Below, in pieces: positions 30,500-40,206 of a stretch of 64,000 nucleotides of DNA. The DNA lies in contig JAHALF010000006.1 of assembly GCA_018371275.1 (NCBI GenBank), positions 46,114 to 110,113 of the forward strand. The letters run 5' to 3'. The stretch's first letter is position 1. Each line of letters starts with the position of its first letter. The notes below the pieces were generated by a model. It saw only the letters and a program-made list of their open reading frames with translations. It had not been told where the DNA came from and searched no databases. This DNA is from Clostridiales bacterium (GTDB lineage: Bacteria > Bacillota > Clostridia > Lachnospirales > CAG-274). A program made the position numbers and the translations under genes.

Positions 30500-30985
30500 T
30501 TATTTTATCTCATAATCACCTTTTACTAAAAACCACGCCTTTTCAGTAACTTTTATACCCCTTCCATCATCTCTAGGTATTATAAGAAGCTGATTTTTAT
30601 TTACAGCATTTTTATTTTTAACCTCTAAACCATTTGTTATATTAGCAATACCTTCAGCACCAGGAACAACAGCATTACCTTTACCACTTCTTAATATAAT
30701 TTCAGTACCTTCTTTACCATATATAGTTTGTCCAACTTCTACTAAAACTGGCTTAAAGCTACCACCACTTATTTGCACATTTGTGTTAGAAGATGACCCC
30801 GATGATGTATCAGAGCCAATAGTATTATTTATAACCTTTAAAACTTGGTTTATTTGGTCATCAACATAACTTTTAGCAACTAATGGGTCATCTGAACTTC
30901 CAGCTTGATTTGCAAAAGTTACACCTGTTGCTATTATAGCTGTCGCTAAAAATATTTGTATCCCTATTAATATTTTTTGTTTCAT
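30500..30985 (-). CDS. Small exported protein of the wall locus, unknown function
   Basis: About 161 residues, using the second ATG (30985), better spaced from AAGGGG than the ATG at 30991. Residues 1-24 are a signal peptide or anchor (cut near TFA/N). The exported part has a helix (DPLVAKSYVDDQINQVLKVI, about 34-53), a Ser/Gly linker, and a domain at about 75-160 with the sequences GQTIYGKEGTEIILRSGKGN and QLLIIPRDDGRGIKV. I cannot name a family. It lies between csaB and the tagA-like gene in the same operon, so a role in the same envelope process is likely. Confidence 0.65.
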   Translation of the reverse strand: MKQKILIGIQIFLATAIIATGVTFANQAGSSDDPLVAKSYVDDQINQVLKVINNTIGSDTSSGSSSNTNVQISGGSFKPVLVEVGQTIYGKEGTEIILRSGKGNAVVPGAEGIANITNGLEVKNKNAVNKNQLLIIPRDDGRGIKVTEKAWFLVKGDYEIK

Positions 30986-31004
30986 TTTCATTTCCCCTTA
31001 AATG

Positions 31005-32132
31005 TTAATTTATTTTCTTATAGTTTCTTATTTGCTCAAGTTCTCTACATAAAAGTATTTCATTTTGTCTAGCTTTGTCTAAAAGTATGTCTATTTTTTC
31101 ATCTAATATATCTTCGTATCTTTCAAGCCCCATAAACATACCCTCCATTTGAGCAGTAAGTCTTTTTGCATCTATATCTCCTGTTCTAATATCTCCACCA
31201 TTTGGCATATTTAAAACATTAAGATAATATTCTATTTTAGGGTCATATATAAGCCCTATCATAGGCACTTTTTTAGAGGCAGAAAATAATAATGTATGAA
31301 GCCTCATACCAAGTATAAGCTTCATTTGTCCTATTATTCCAAGTATTTCATCTGGTTTATATAGCTCTTGCAATATATAACTATCTTGTTTCATTTCATA
31401 CATAACTCTTTTGGAAACTTCTATATCCTTTGGTTGCTCCATAGGTATAAAAAGAATAGTTTTTCCTTGTTTTACCATATTATCACAAGCATTTGCTATT
31501 TCTTTTATATACTTATCACCATATTTTGCCTTACTCCAGTTTCTAACAGAAACTCCTATAATATCTTTGTCAAGAGGTATTTTTTCTTTTATTAAAAAAT
31601 TTCTTGCCTTTTCATCCGATACAGACCTAAGGGTAAAAGCAGCATCTGCAGTAACATAAATCTTTGGTTTTTTAACACCCATATCTAATAAATCCGTTTT
31701 AGAAAATTCTTCCCTAAGAGTAATTAAATCTACATTGTCTACTACCATTTTCACCAATCTTCGATTTAATTTTCCATTAACAGGACCTATACCATTAGAA
31801 TAAAGCATTACCTTTTTCTTAAAAAGCTTTGCAATTTTTATAATACTTAAGTAATATAAAAGTGACCGTGTGCTAGTACCATTTTGTATTAAAGTGCCTC
31901 CGCCAGATAGTATGATATCACTTTTTACAATAGCTCTCATCACTTCAATAGCATTAAATCTCTGTATAGAATTAATATTGTATTCAGTTTTTGTTAATTC
32001 AGGAATATGAGAAATAGCAGTTATATTAACATCTGGTGCCATTTCTTTAATGTTTGTTGTCATAGCCATTAAAGTTGCCTCATCTCCGCAATTTCCATAT
32101 CCATGATACCCAGCTATTAATAAGTTAATCAT
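31005..32132 (-). CDS. csaB: Polysaccharide pyruvyl transferase CsaB
   Basis: Adds ketal-pyruvate to the secondary cell-wall polysaccharide, making the ligand for SLH domains. The 375 residues begin LLIAGYHGYGNCGDEATLMA, the N-terminal signature of CsaB. Further features are ILSGGGTLIQNGTSTRSLLY and GMRLHTLLFSASKKVPMIG, where the His is conserved in pyruvyl transferases. The two SLH proteins in this window would depend on it. It is upstream of the small exported protein and the tagA-like gene. Confidence 0.95.
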   Translation of the reverse strand: MINLLIAGYHGYGNCGDEATLMAMTTNIKEMAPDVNITAISHIPELTKTEYNINSIQRFNAIEVMRAIVKSDIILSGGGTLIQNGTSTRSLLYYLSIIKIAKLFKKKVMLYSNGIGPVNGKLNRRLVKMVVDNVDLITLREEFSKTDLLDMGVKKPKIYVTADAAFTLRSVSDEKARNFLIKEKIPLDKDIIGVSVRNWSKAKYGDKYIKEIANACDNMVKQGKTILFIPMEQPKDIEVSKRVMYEMKQDSYILQELYKPDEILGIIGQMKLILGMRLHTLLFSASKKVPMIGLIYDPKIEYYLNVLNMPNGGDIRTGDIDAKRLTAQMEGMFMGLERYEDILDEKIDILLDKARQNEILLCRELEQIRNYKKIN

Positions 32133-32152
32133 TGGTTATCCTTCCTTAAATT

Positions 32153-33535
32153 TTATTTGTTAAAATTATATACATTATCCTTATAATTTATATACCAAAA
32201 ATGCATAAGTACCGCTACCAAAAGCCAAAAACAAGATGTCATCATAGGCACTTCAAAAACATTTTCTACAAAGTTATGCACAATAACTCCAAAAAGCCCC
32301 GCCAAAATACCTATTTCTAGTTCTCTAGATACTTTATCAGTTGTTACTCTAATAGTTCTTAACCCATTTACTATTATTTGATACATAAGCATTACAAATG
32401 CAAATAAGCCAAAAATCCCTGTTTCTACTGCTGTTTTTAAATAATAATTATCCATATAAAAAGTTTCTACCATCTCTGTACCTACTAAATAAGATAAATC
32501 ATTATTCATAGCAACAGCACCACCAAAATGCCCAAGTCCTACACCAAAAAGTGGCGTTCCTTTTAAAATCTGTAAGCCTGTTATCCATCTTACAAGTCTT
32601 CCACCTCTTAAGCTACTTTCTATATATTCTGGACTTAACATATAAGTTATCCTATTAGCAATACCTGGCACTAATACTGCTGCTAATAATCCTACTATTA
32701 GAACAGGTATTAATAGCCTTTTATCTTTTAAAAATGCGTAAACTAAAATTGCTACACCAAAGCCTATCCAAGCACCTCTTGAAAAAGTAAATACCAGACA
32801 ACCTACCATAGTTAATGCAAGTATATAAAATAATGCTTTAGTTTTATTATTTTTAGATATAGCACCGAAAGACAATGTTAAAGGTAAGGCTAAAGTAACA
32901 AGAGAACCTAATATATTAGGACTAGTAAGTATAGAAAATACCCTCGTCCTAACTCCAGCCTCTTTGCTATCTACCCAACCAGCTGGCATCTCAACACCTA
33001 TTATATATTGATATACTCCGTGTATAGCCATTAAAGAAACAACTATAACAAATATAAGACATATCCTTTTAGCACCTTTAGTATCTTTTAAAAGCTGTAT
33101 TATAACAAAATACCAAAGTATGTACTGTATAACCGCTCTAAATCCTTCTAAAGATATTCTATAATCTGGAGAGTTTATAATAAATACAACAAGCATTGCT
33201 ATTAAAAACAACATAACTGGTAAATCCAGTGGTGTCTGTTTAAATCCATCTTGTTCCCTATATTTAAGATATTTATAGCCCCATACTAAAAACATAGCTA
33301 TAAATAAAAGTTCATCCCATACGCTTGCTATATTTGGTACAAAACTTCTTAAAACAAAATCTATAAAAGGATATAGACAAAGGGCATATGCTATAATTTG
33401 ATAATCAGCAAGGACAATGCCTATTATAGCTAATATTAATAAAAATATAATTACCTTTTCAATGCCTACAAATGCACCAAATATACCAGCTAATGAAAAT
33501 AATATCATTAAAATAATTAGCGTTTGCTTTTTCAC
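32153..33535 (-). CDS. O-antigen ligase/polymerase-like membrane protein
   Basis: A 460-residue protein with about 12 membrane helices and a large outer loop, of the Wzy/WaaL (Wzy_C) family. Seen are FTFSRGAWIGFGVAILVYA (S-R-x-x-W-x-x, the family motif) and the loop LKGTPLFGVGLGHFGGAVAM with the conserved Gly-Leu-Gly-His. It probably polymerises or ligates wall polysaccharide repeat units outside the membrane after the Wzx flippase moves them. Its start follows the 170-residue protein by four bases. Confidence 0.85.
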   Translation of the reverse strand: MKKQTLIILMILFSLAGIFGAFVGIEKVIIFLLILAIIGIVLADYQIIAYALCLYPFIDFVLRSFVPNIASVWDELLFIAMFLVWGYKYLKYREQDGFKQTPLDLPVMLFLIAMLVVFIINSPDYRISLEGFRAVIQYILWYFVIIQLLKDTKGAKRICLIFVIVVSLMAIHGVYQYIIGVEMPAGWVDSKEAGVRTRVFSILTSPNILGSLVTLALPLTLSFGAISKNNKTKALFYILALTMVGCLVFTFSRGAWIGFGVAILVYAFLKDKRLLIPVLIVGLLAAVLVPGIANRITYMLSPEYIESSLRGGRLVRWITGLQILKGTPLFGVGLGHFGGAVAMNNDLSYLVGTEMVETFYMDNYYLKTAVETGIFGLFAFVMLMYQIIVNGLRTIRVTTDKVSRELEIGILAGLFGVIVHNFVENVFEVPMMTSCFWLLVAVLMHFWYINYKDNVYNFNK

Positions 33536-33539
33536 ATTT

Positions 33540-34052
33540 TCACCAACTCTTGAATATTTTATAAATAAAACTTTGTTTAAAACAATCTGTATTTTTACTA
33601 AATAAAAATAGTATTAATGTTATAGCTAAAATACCGTATGATACATAAAGATTTACTGTATTTAAAATTATACCTGCCAATGTATAAAAAACATTAAAAC
33701 TTCCTATTAAAATACTTAACAACAGTAAATTTTTTTCTTTACTAGAATATTTTATACTACGTATTTCAAAAAAACTACTACTACCTAATAACCACTTTTT
33801 TATTGTTTTGTTTAAAAAATCCATTAGTTTATCTAATAATTTTACTATTTTTCTAATAAATTTATATGATAAACTATTTAAAAAATATGGTTTTTTATCT
33901 AAGTATCTTTCTATATTTTTATAAATAGCACTTTGTTTAAAACAATTTACTATTTTTCCTAAATTTTTCTTTAATACACTATTATTATATGGATTTAATA
34001 TAAATTTATCAAATAGCCTATAAATAATGCTGTTTTTTATAAATAAAGGCAT
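33540..34052 (-). CDS. Unknown membrane protein with a repeated CFKQS-x-IYK motif
   Basis: A 170-residue basic protein, not recognised. A short motif recurs: FIKNSIIYRLFDKF (about 4-17), NCFKQSAIYKNIERYL (about 37-52), LNSLSYKFIRKI (about 58-69) and DCFKQSFIYKIFKSW at the very end (156-170). Two hydrophobic helices (about 108-127 and 133-150) lie before the last copy. It sits between DUF4330 and the Wzy-like gene with spacers of 4-10 bases, so it belongs to the operon. The repeats may dock on the polymerase or membrane; this is a guess. Confidence 0.6.
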   Translation of the reverse strand: MPLFIKNSIIYRLFDKFILNPYNNSVLKKNLGKIVNCFKQSAIYKNIERYLDKKPYFLNSLSYKFIRKIVKLLDKLMDFLNKTIKKWLLGSSSFFEIRSIKYSSKEKNLLLLSILIGSFNVFYTLAGIILNTVNLYVSYGILAITLILFLFSKNTDCFKQSFIYKIFKSW

Positions 34053-34062
34053 CTTATACCTC

Positions 34063-34617
34063 CTATTCTGTTACAACTTGGCTTTCTTCTGAATTTGTAT
34101 TACCCACTCCCATATCTTTAAGCTCTATACCACGAACTTTACAGTTAGCCTCAAACTGTTGTGTTTTTAATATAAAATTATAATTTACTCTAACTTCTTG
34201 ATTACCCGCTTTTAATATAGGGTTAGAAGCATTTACTGTATCTTTTATAACTACTGTAATATCTTTCCACATTGGGTGTTCTGTAAGGATAGCTTCCCCA
34301 TCAGAGTTAGTAGTAATATAAGCTGCTGGTACCATATCAACAGATACTATTTCTGCATCTGTAAAAACGTTATTAGCTACTAGTTTATCCCCTGGCTTTA
34401 AAGTTTCTGCTGCTTCTGGAACAATAGAGTTCCCATATAATGTAACATATATTTCTTTTTTTCCATCTAAAGCATTTTGTCCTTCTGCATTTCTGGAACT
34501 GCTAGTAAGTCTTATCCCAATAACAGCTATAACACCTATTATTACTATTGCTACTAATAAATCAACAATATTTATAAATCCAAATAATTTTCCTTTTTCA
34601 TCTATTATTTTACTCAC
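34063..34617 (-). CDS. DUF4330 domain protein
   Basis: A 184-residue protein with an N-terminal membrane helix (about 16-36; FINIVDLLVAIVIIGVIAVI) and an extracellular part with conserved-looking KPGDKLVANNVFTDAEIVSV and QEVRVNYNFILKTQQFE. DUF4330 proteins occur in wall-polysaccharide loci of clostridia, with no known biochemical role. Its start overlaps the upstream glycosyltransferase stop by four bases (ATGA type), which indicates coupling. Confidence 0.8.
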   Translation of the reverse strand: MSKIIDEKGKLFGFINIVDLLVAIVIIGVIAVIGIRLTSSSRNAEGQNALDGKKEIYVTLYGNSIVPEAAETLKPGDKLVANNVFTDAEIVSVDMVPAAYITTNSDGEAILTEHPMWKDITVVIKDTVNASNPILKAGNQEVRVNYNFILKTQQFEANCKVRGIELKDMGVGNTNSEESQVVTE

Positions 34618-35744
34618 TTTTTTGTCTCCTTTAAAATATTTTTATAAATGTCTATATGTGTTTTTGCCATTTTTTTATCTGAAAAATGGTCATAGGCATA
34701 TTTATAAAAGCTTTCACCAAAGCTAGACATAAGATTTTTATCTTTTAAAAGTATATCTATTTTTTTAGCTACATCTTTACTATTATGAGGCTTTATTAAA
34801 AATCCTGTTTCATTATCTTTTATCATTTCTGGTATACCACCAACAGAAGTTGCTATTGTAGCTTTTTTAAGCCTTGCTCCCTCTAAAAGTGCATAAGGAA
34901 AACTTTCAGAATAGCTAGTTAAAACATTTATATCTAAAGCATTATAAAAGCTATTTATATCATTTAAAAATCCAAGCATTTTTACATTATCTTGTAAATT
35001 ATTATCTTTTATATAGCTTTTCATACTATCTTCTAAGTGCCCACTACCAGCTATCAAAAATATAATTTCCTTATTATCTTTTAATAAAATTTTACTAGCC
35101 TCTAAAAAATGTTTTAAACCTTTTACCTGTTGTAACCTTGCTGCTATACCTACATATAAGTAATTTTCATTATAAGGTATATTATATCTTTTTAAAAACT
35201 CCTTTTTATCTAAAGTTTTTATTTCTTTTTCCATATTTATACCATTATATATAACTTTTAATTTTTTCTCATCAAAGCCTCTTTCTATAAGCATACTTTT
35301 AAAAGCTTTTGTAACTGCTAATATATAGTCAAACTTTCTAAGAGCAATAGCATTAATAGGCATAAATATAGCCTGTTTATATATGCTATCCTTAAAATCT
35401 AGCTTATAATCGCTATGCAAAGTTGTTATAAAAGGTATCTTAAAACTATTTTTTATAAAAAATGATATATAATTTGCACGGGCCCCATGGCAATGTACTA
35501 TATCATAGTTTCCTTTACATATATATTTTTTTATATCAAAAATAGGCTTTAAGCTATATCTTTTCTTTTGATGTATAATCTTTATAGGTATTTTTTCTTT
35601 TCTAGCTTCTTCTGTAAAAGAACCCTCCATTATACATAAAAGCTCCACATTTATGCCTTCGTTCATAAGCCTTTTAAGAAGAGTTATAACGTGGGTTTTT
35701 GCTCCTCCACCATCTCCCCCGCTTATCAAATGAAGCACTTTCAT
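34614..35744 (-). CDS. Glycosyltransferase, GT4 family
   Basis: A cytoplasmic sugar transferase, 376 residues from the ATG at 35744 (MKVLHLISGGDGGGAKTHV; G-rich RBS GGGGTGTGAT before it). The N-terminal GGDGGGAKTHV is a GT4 donor/acceptor-fold start. VGIAARLQQVKGLKHFLEA and ESFPYALLEGARLKKATIAT (the E-x7-E site) are typical of retaining GT-B enzymes. Sugar and acceptor are unknown; operon context says secondary wall polymer. Confidence 0.9.
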   Translation of the reverse strand: MKVLHLISGGDGGGAKTHVITLLKRLMNEGINVELLCIMEGSFTEEARKEKIPIKIIHQKKRYSLKPIFDIKKYICKGNYDIVHCHGARANYISFFIKNSFKIPFITTLHSDYKLDFKDSIYKQAIFMPINAIALRKFDYILAVTKAFKSMLIERGFDEKKLKVIYNGINMEKEIKTLDKKEFLKRYNIPYNENYLYVGIAARLQQVKGLKHFLEASKILLKDNKEIIFLIAGSGHLEDSMKSYIKDNNLQDNVKMLGFLNDINSFYNALDINVLTSYSESFPYALLEGARLKKATIATSVGGIPEMIKDNETGFLIKPHNSKDVAKKIDILLKDKNLMSSFGESFYKYAYDHFSDKKMAKTHIDIYKNILKETKK

Positions 35745-35822
35745 TTTATTATCACACCCCAAGGTACTATTTTAATATTAATAATATAATTTATTATAAT
35801 ATATTATAAAAATTTTAACAAA

Positions 35823-37085
35823 TTATTTTTTTGTAAGTCCTAAAGCCTTATCAAAAATATTAGCTAAATCTTTAGTAAGTTTTTTTCTTTCAAATTTTTC
35901 TATTATGCTAAAATCTGGCTCAAATGTTAAATTATTTTGTTGCCATTTTTCATAGTAATCTTTTATAATATTTTCTATTTCAAACACATTATCTGTATTA
36001 GCTACAGTTCCAATTTTACTTTCTAATACTAAATCTTTAGCTACCCCATCTGGAAGTATTGCAATAACTGGTCTTTTAGTGTTCATATATTCAAATACTT
36101 TACCAGTATAAAAAGCATTAGCGCCAATACCACTACCCTCTATTAAAACTAAAGCATCTGCACTAAGTTGATGCTCTATACAAACATTATGTGGTACATA
36201 CCCTACTATTTCTATCTCATTTGTTAAATTAAAACCATCTATTTGAGATTGTAATTTATCTTTATGATAATTACCAATAAGTTTAACTTTTATATTATTT
36301 TCTTTAATTATTCCTTTTTCTTTTAAATTTTTTATTGCAATAAAGAAATTATCTGGCTTTCTTCTTCCATATAAAGCACCTGTATAAACCATTGTAAATT
36401 TATCATTATTAGGCTTTTTAAAATCAATATTGTAAAAATCTTCTTCATCATAACCATTTGGAATAACATAAAAATTATCCCCAGATATGTTATTATTTTT
36501 TATAAAATTATCTCTCATAACTGGTGTATTAGTTATAAGATAGTCTGCCTCTAAAAGAACTCTTTTTTCCATATTTTTTTCTATTTTTGTTCTTATAATA
36601 TTATGTGGATTATCTAATGTATAAGGGTTATTAGTCCATTCATCTCTAAAGTCTACTACCCACTTTATATTAGGAATTTTTCGTTTTATATATAACCCTA
36701 AAAGATGGTCACTATAAGGTGCACTTGTTGTATATATAATTTTTATATTGTTATCTTGTATAGTTTTTAATGCCTCATTTTTACTTTTTTCAAACCATAT
36801 TCTAGCACTATCTGGTATCATTATTTTAGAAATTATTTTAAAAGGTATCTTTAATATTCCCTCCATTTCTGATGGCTCATAGGCTTTTGTTCTAACAATA
36901 TTTATCCCTTTTGGAACATCATTTAAAAGAGTTTTATCTATTAATTTTGCTCCTGTTGTTTCTCTAGTAAATACAACTGGCTCATACCCAAAATTTCTAA
37001 GGTGCTTTACAAACTTTACACTTCTTTGCACACCAGAACCACCCATAGGAGGAAACTGATTTGCAATAATAAGAACTTTTTCCAT
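35823..37085 (-). CDS. Glycosyltransferase, GT4-like
   Basis: A 420-residue GT-B glycosyltransferase. The N-terminus shows FPPMGGSGVQRSVKFVKHLR; the middle WVVDFRDEWTNNPY and PNGYDEEDFYNID; the C-terminal half FTMVYTGALYGRRKPDNFF and GKVFEYMNTKRPVIAIL in the donor site. The start codon shares one base with the stop of the dehydrogenase gene (TAATG), so the two are coupled. The substrate is likely a ManNAc- or ManNAc-uronate-containing acceptor, by context only. Confidence 0.88.
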   Translation of the reverse strand: MEKVLIIANQFPPMGGSGVQRSVKFVKHLRNFGYEPVVFTRETTGAKLIDKTLLNDVPKGINIVRTKAYEPSEMEGILKIPFKIISKIMIPDSARIWFEKSKNEALKTIQDNNIKIIYTTSAPYSDHLLGLYIKRKIPNIKWVVDFRDEWTNNPYTLDNPHNIIRTKIEKNMEKRVLLEADYLITNTPVMRDNFIKNNNISGDNFYVIPNGYDEEDFYNIDFKKPNNDKFTMVYTGALYGRRKPDNFFIAIKNLKEKGIIKENNIKVKLIGNYHKDKLQSQIDGFNLTNEIEIVGYVPHNVCIEHQLSADALVLIEGSGIGANAFYTGKVFEYMNTKRPVIAILPDGVAKDLVLESKIGTVANTDNVFEIENIIKDYYEKWQQNNLTFEPDFSIIEKFERKKLTKDLANIFDKALGLTKK

Positions 37086-38338
37086 TATTTTTCACCTAAT
37101 AAATAATAATTTATGTTGTTTTTAATAATATCTTCTTTATTAAAGAAATTTCTTGTATCTAATATATTTTTATCTTTTAACAACATTGATACTTTATTAA
37201 AATCTATATTTTTAAACTCATCGTGATTTACACCTAAAACCATAATGCTAGCATCTTTTATTGCATCATAAATGTCCATATTATTTTCAACTTGTTCTTT
37301 AGCATGAGGGTCACAAACATTTACTTTTATATTTTCTTTTTTTAACATATCTAAAAGGTGCATAACTGGACTTTCCCTAACATCATCTATATTAGGCTTA
37401 TATGTTACACCAAATAAAGCTACCGTTTGTCCATTAAAACCGCCTAATATATTTTTAATTTTATCAAATACAAACTGTGGCATACTATCATTTATAAGCC
37501 TTGCTTGTTTTATAAGTTTAGCATTTTCAGATTTCTCTACTAAAAACCAAGGGTCTAAAGCTATACAATGACCTCCAACACCAGGTCCTGGGCTTAATAA
37601 ATTTACACGTGGGTGGTGATTTGCAAGACGTATAACTTCAAAGGCATTAACTCCTAGTTCCTCACTTATTTTAGCAAGCTCATTAGCTAAAGCTATATTT
37701 ACATCTCTAAATGTATTTTCCATAACCTTGCACATTTCAGCAGTAGTAGATGTAGTAATAAATATTTCTCCTTCTACAATACTCTCATATATTTTTTTAA
37801 CTTCTAAACTAGATTTTTCATTTATACCACCAACAATACGACTGTTTGTTCTAAGCTCTTCTATAACTTTACCTGGTAAAATACGTTCTGGAGAATGGGC
37901 AACTAAAAGCTCATCTCCTAATTTAAGACCTGTTTCTTTAAGTATAGGTAACATTAAGTCTTCTACTGTACGTGGTGGAGAAGTAGATTCTAATATAACA
38001 ATACAACCTTTTCTAAGATTAGGTACAATAGCTCTTGTAGCACTTTCTACATAACTCATATCTGCTGTTTTATCTTCATTAATAGGTGTAGGTACAGCTA
38101 TTATATAAACATCACAATCTGATGGACACTCTGTTGTAGCAGATAAATTACCTTTTTGTACACATTCTTTAACAAGCTCTAAAAGTCCTGGTTCTTCTAT
38201 TATTATCTCACCTTTATTAAGTGCATCTACTGCCCTTTTGTTTAAATCATACCCTATTACTTTATGCCCTTTAGATGCAAACATAGCTGCAGTAGGTAAC
38301 CCAACATATCCAATACCAATCATACAAATCTTTTTCAT
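37085..38338 (-). CDS. wecC: UDP-N-acetyl-D-mannosamine dehydrogenase (WecC-type)
   Basis: Oxidises a UDP-sugar, most likely UDP-ManNAc, to its uronic acid in two NAD-dependent steps. The 417 residues have ICMIGIGYVGLPTAAMFASK (Rossmann start), HSPERILPG, NTFRDVNIALANELAKI, and GPGVGGHCIALDPWFLVE with the catalytic Cys. H-C-I-A-x-D-P-W-F is typical of the WecC/ManNAc subgroup rather than UDP-glucose dehydrogenase. No epimerase supplying UDP-ManNAc (WecB/MnaA) is in the window. RBS AAAGGA lies before the ATG. Confidence 0.9.
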   Translation of the reverse strand: MKKICMIGIGYVGLPTAAMFASKGHKVIGYDLNKRAVDALNKGEIIIEEPGLLELVKECVQKGNLSATTECPSDCDVYIIAVPTPINEDKTADMSYVESATRAIVPNLRKGCIVILESTSPPRTVEDLMLPILKETGLKLGDELLVAHSPERILPGKVIEELRTNSRIVGGINEKSSLEVKKIYESIVEGEIFITTSTTAEMCKVMENTFRDVNIALANELAKISEELGVNAFEVIRLANHHPRVNLLSPGPGVGGHCIALDPWFLVEKSENAKLIKQARLINDSMPQFVFDKIKNILGGFNGQTVALFGVTYKPNIDDVRESPVMHLLDMLKKENIKVNVCDPHAKEQVENNMDIYDAIKDASIMVLGVNHDEFKNIDFNKVSMLLKDKNILDTRNFFNKEDIIKNNINYYLLGEK

Positions 38339-38497
38339 AGGTATAAATTCCTTTCATATAAACTGTATAAAATATTTATAGTTTTTTACATTATTTCTAT
38401 TTTACCACTTTTTATAACCTTTAACAATATTTATTTATAATAATACAATTATCTTCACAAAAAATTTACAAAATTTGATATTATCTATATTTCATAT

Positions 38498-39988
38498 CTA
38501 TTTTCTTTTCAGTTTATTTATAATAATATCTATTTCATTTTTTGCCTCCCCTGTAAAATATAGTGATAATATATATACTAACATACCTATAAATACAAGT
38601 AAACATAATGTAATAATGTTAATTGGTAAAAATATTTTTATAAAAATTATAGATACTCCCATTATAAAAATACTTATTAATATTTTATATAAAGATTTTA
38701 CATTAAGATTAAATGGCATATGTTCTTTTGTACCATTTTTAGCCAATATAAAATATATAAAAAATGCTAAAAATGTGCTTATACCTGCAAACTTATATCC
38801 AAATACTTTAATAAATAAAACATTTAATATAATGTTTAATATACCACTTATCATACTTCTTTTAAATATTTCTTTTGTTCTAGCATTAAGCTCCCAAGGC
38901 TTTATAGCATATTCTGTAAGACCTAAAAACATCATACCAAGAGCAACAAATCCCATTATACTATGTCCTTCAAAATATTTAGCCTCAAATAACACTTTAG
39001 CTACAAAATCTGATATACAAAATACCCCAACAACAGCTGGTAAAGATATTAAAAGATATGTTCTTATAGCATTACCTATAAGTGTTTTTGTAAACTCTTC
39101 ATCTCCTTCACTCCATGTTCTAACAATAGTAGGATAGCTTCCTCTCATAGCCCCTGCTGCAAGAAGTGTAAAAGCTGATGCTATTATAGAATAATTTGTT
39201 TGATATATTCCTACTTTATCTTCCCCTAAAAAATATTGTATAACATATATATCTGACTTATTTAAAACAGAAGTAGCTATCATATTTCCCATTAAAGGCA
39301 TTCCATATATTTTTAATACATTTAATATTTCTTTATCATAATATTCCCACTTTATATGCTTTTTTATATCTAATTTTATAAAACCTACTAAAGCCGTTAT
39401 AAAATCAAATATTATATAGCTTACAAATATCCATTCTATTTTTGTTTTAAAAACTTTATTTAAGAAGATTATAGATAAAAGCTTACCTACTACATTTATA
39501 ACAGATAAAACTAAATTTATTTTACTTTTTCTAATACCAGCAAGCATTCCTATAACCAACTGAGATGTATTATATGTAAAAAACATAATAACACTAACAA
39601 CAATAAGGCTTATAGGATAAATATTAGTTATAAATTTAAAAGCGCCTAAACTTAAAAACAATATTACAAAACTAGATACTAAAAATACTATAATATTAAC
39701 TTTAAACCAAGAAAAGAAAACAGTAGAAAAGAACTTGTCCTGTTCATTATCTAATTCATATTTATTAATATATCTTAACACTGATTGTACAAGCCATTGT
39801 ATTAAAACCATAGCAACTGTTGTTATAGCTATATTTATAGTAGAATATCTACCTGTTTGCTCTGGCACATATATATAGGACATAGCAGATATAGTCAACA
39901 CTCCAACTATACCCTCTATTCCTTTTGCTATCATATATATAATAGTATCTTTAGCCATAGCCTGATTTTTATTATTATTACTAGACAT
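38498..39988 (-). CDS. Wzx-type polysaccharide flippase
   Basis: A 496-residue membrane protein with about 12-14 helices of the MATE/MOP superfamily, similar in layout to Wzx and MurJ-like exporters. The start is MAKDTIIYMIAKGIEGIVGV after a short polar leader. It would flip lipid-linked repeat units across the membrane for the polymerase encoded downstream. RBS AGAGGT precedes the ATG. First gene of the wall locus in this reading direction, preceded by a promoter at 40025-40053. Confidence 0.9.
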   Translation of the reverse strand: MSSNNNKNQAMAKDTIIYMIAKGIEGIVGVLTISAMSYIYVPEQTGRYSTINIAITTVAMVLIQWLVQSVLRYINKYELDNEQDKFFSTVFFSWFKVNIIVFLVSSFVILFLSLGAFKFITNIYPISLIVVSVIMFFTYNTSQLVIGMLAGIRKSKINLVLSVINVVGKLLSIIFLNKVFKTKIEWIFVSYIIFDFITALVGFIKLDIKKHIKWEYYDKEILNVLKIYGMPLMGNMIATSVLNKSDIYVIQYFLGEDKVGIYQTNYSIIASAFTLLAAGAMRGSYPTIVRTWSEGDEEFTKTLIGNAIRTYLLISLPAVVGVFCISDFVAKVLFEAKYFEGHSIMGFVALGMMFLGLTEYAIKPWELNARTKEIFKRSMISGILNIILNVLFIKVFGYKFAGISTFLAFFIYFILAKNGTKEHMPFNLNVKSLYKILISIFIMGVSIIFIKIFLPINIITLCLLVFIGMLVYILSLYFTGEAKNEIDIIINKLKRK

Positions 39989-40024
39989 TTCATTACCTCT
40001 TTATCTATTTTTTAATACTTTTCT

Positions 40025-40053
40025 ATTATATCTAAATTTTTATACTTTGTCTA
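40025..40053 (-). promoter_or_regulatory. SigA-type promoter of the wall polysaccharide locus
   Basis: On the minus strand TAGACA (40053-40048), 17 bases, TATAAT (40030-40025), about 37 bases before the flippase start. Confidence 0.6.
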
Positions 40054-40122
40054 TTAACCATGTTAGCTTTAATTATACTTAAATTAATTTTTTAGATATT
40101 TTATATCTAAATTGATATTAAT

Positions 40123-40155
40123 AAAAAAGAACAGCTTTGATTGCTGTCCTTTTAA
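40123..40155 (-). terminator. Terminator after the BofC-like gene
   Basis: On the minus strand, AAAAGGACAGC pairs with GCTGTTCTTTTTT across a seven-base loop, allowing one G-T pair, and a T run follows. Confidence 0.75.
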
Positions 40156-40206
40156 TAAAGAGAATAATCTTATAAATCTTAAAATTAAACTAGCTAATTT
40201 ATATTT

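Noticed and set aside
38475..39137. A 220-codon hydrophobic open frame opposite the flippase gene
   Set aside because: Hydrophobicity mirrors the membrane protein on the other strand; no RBS.
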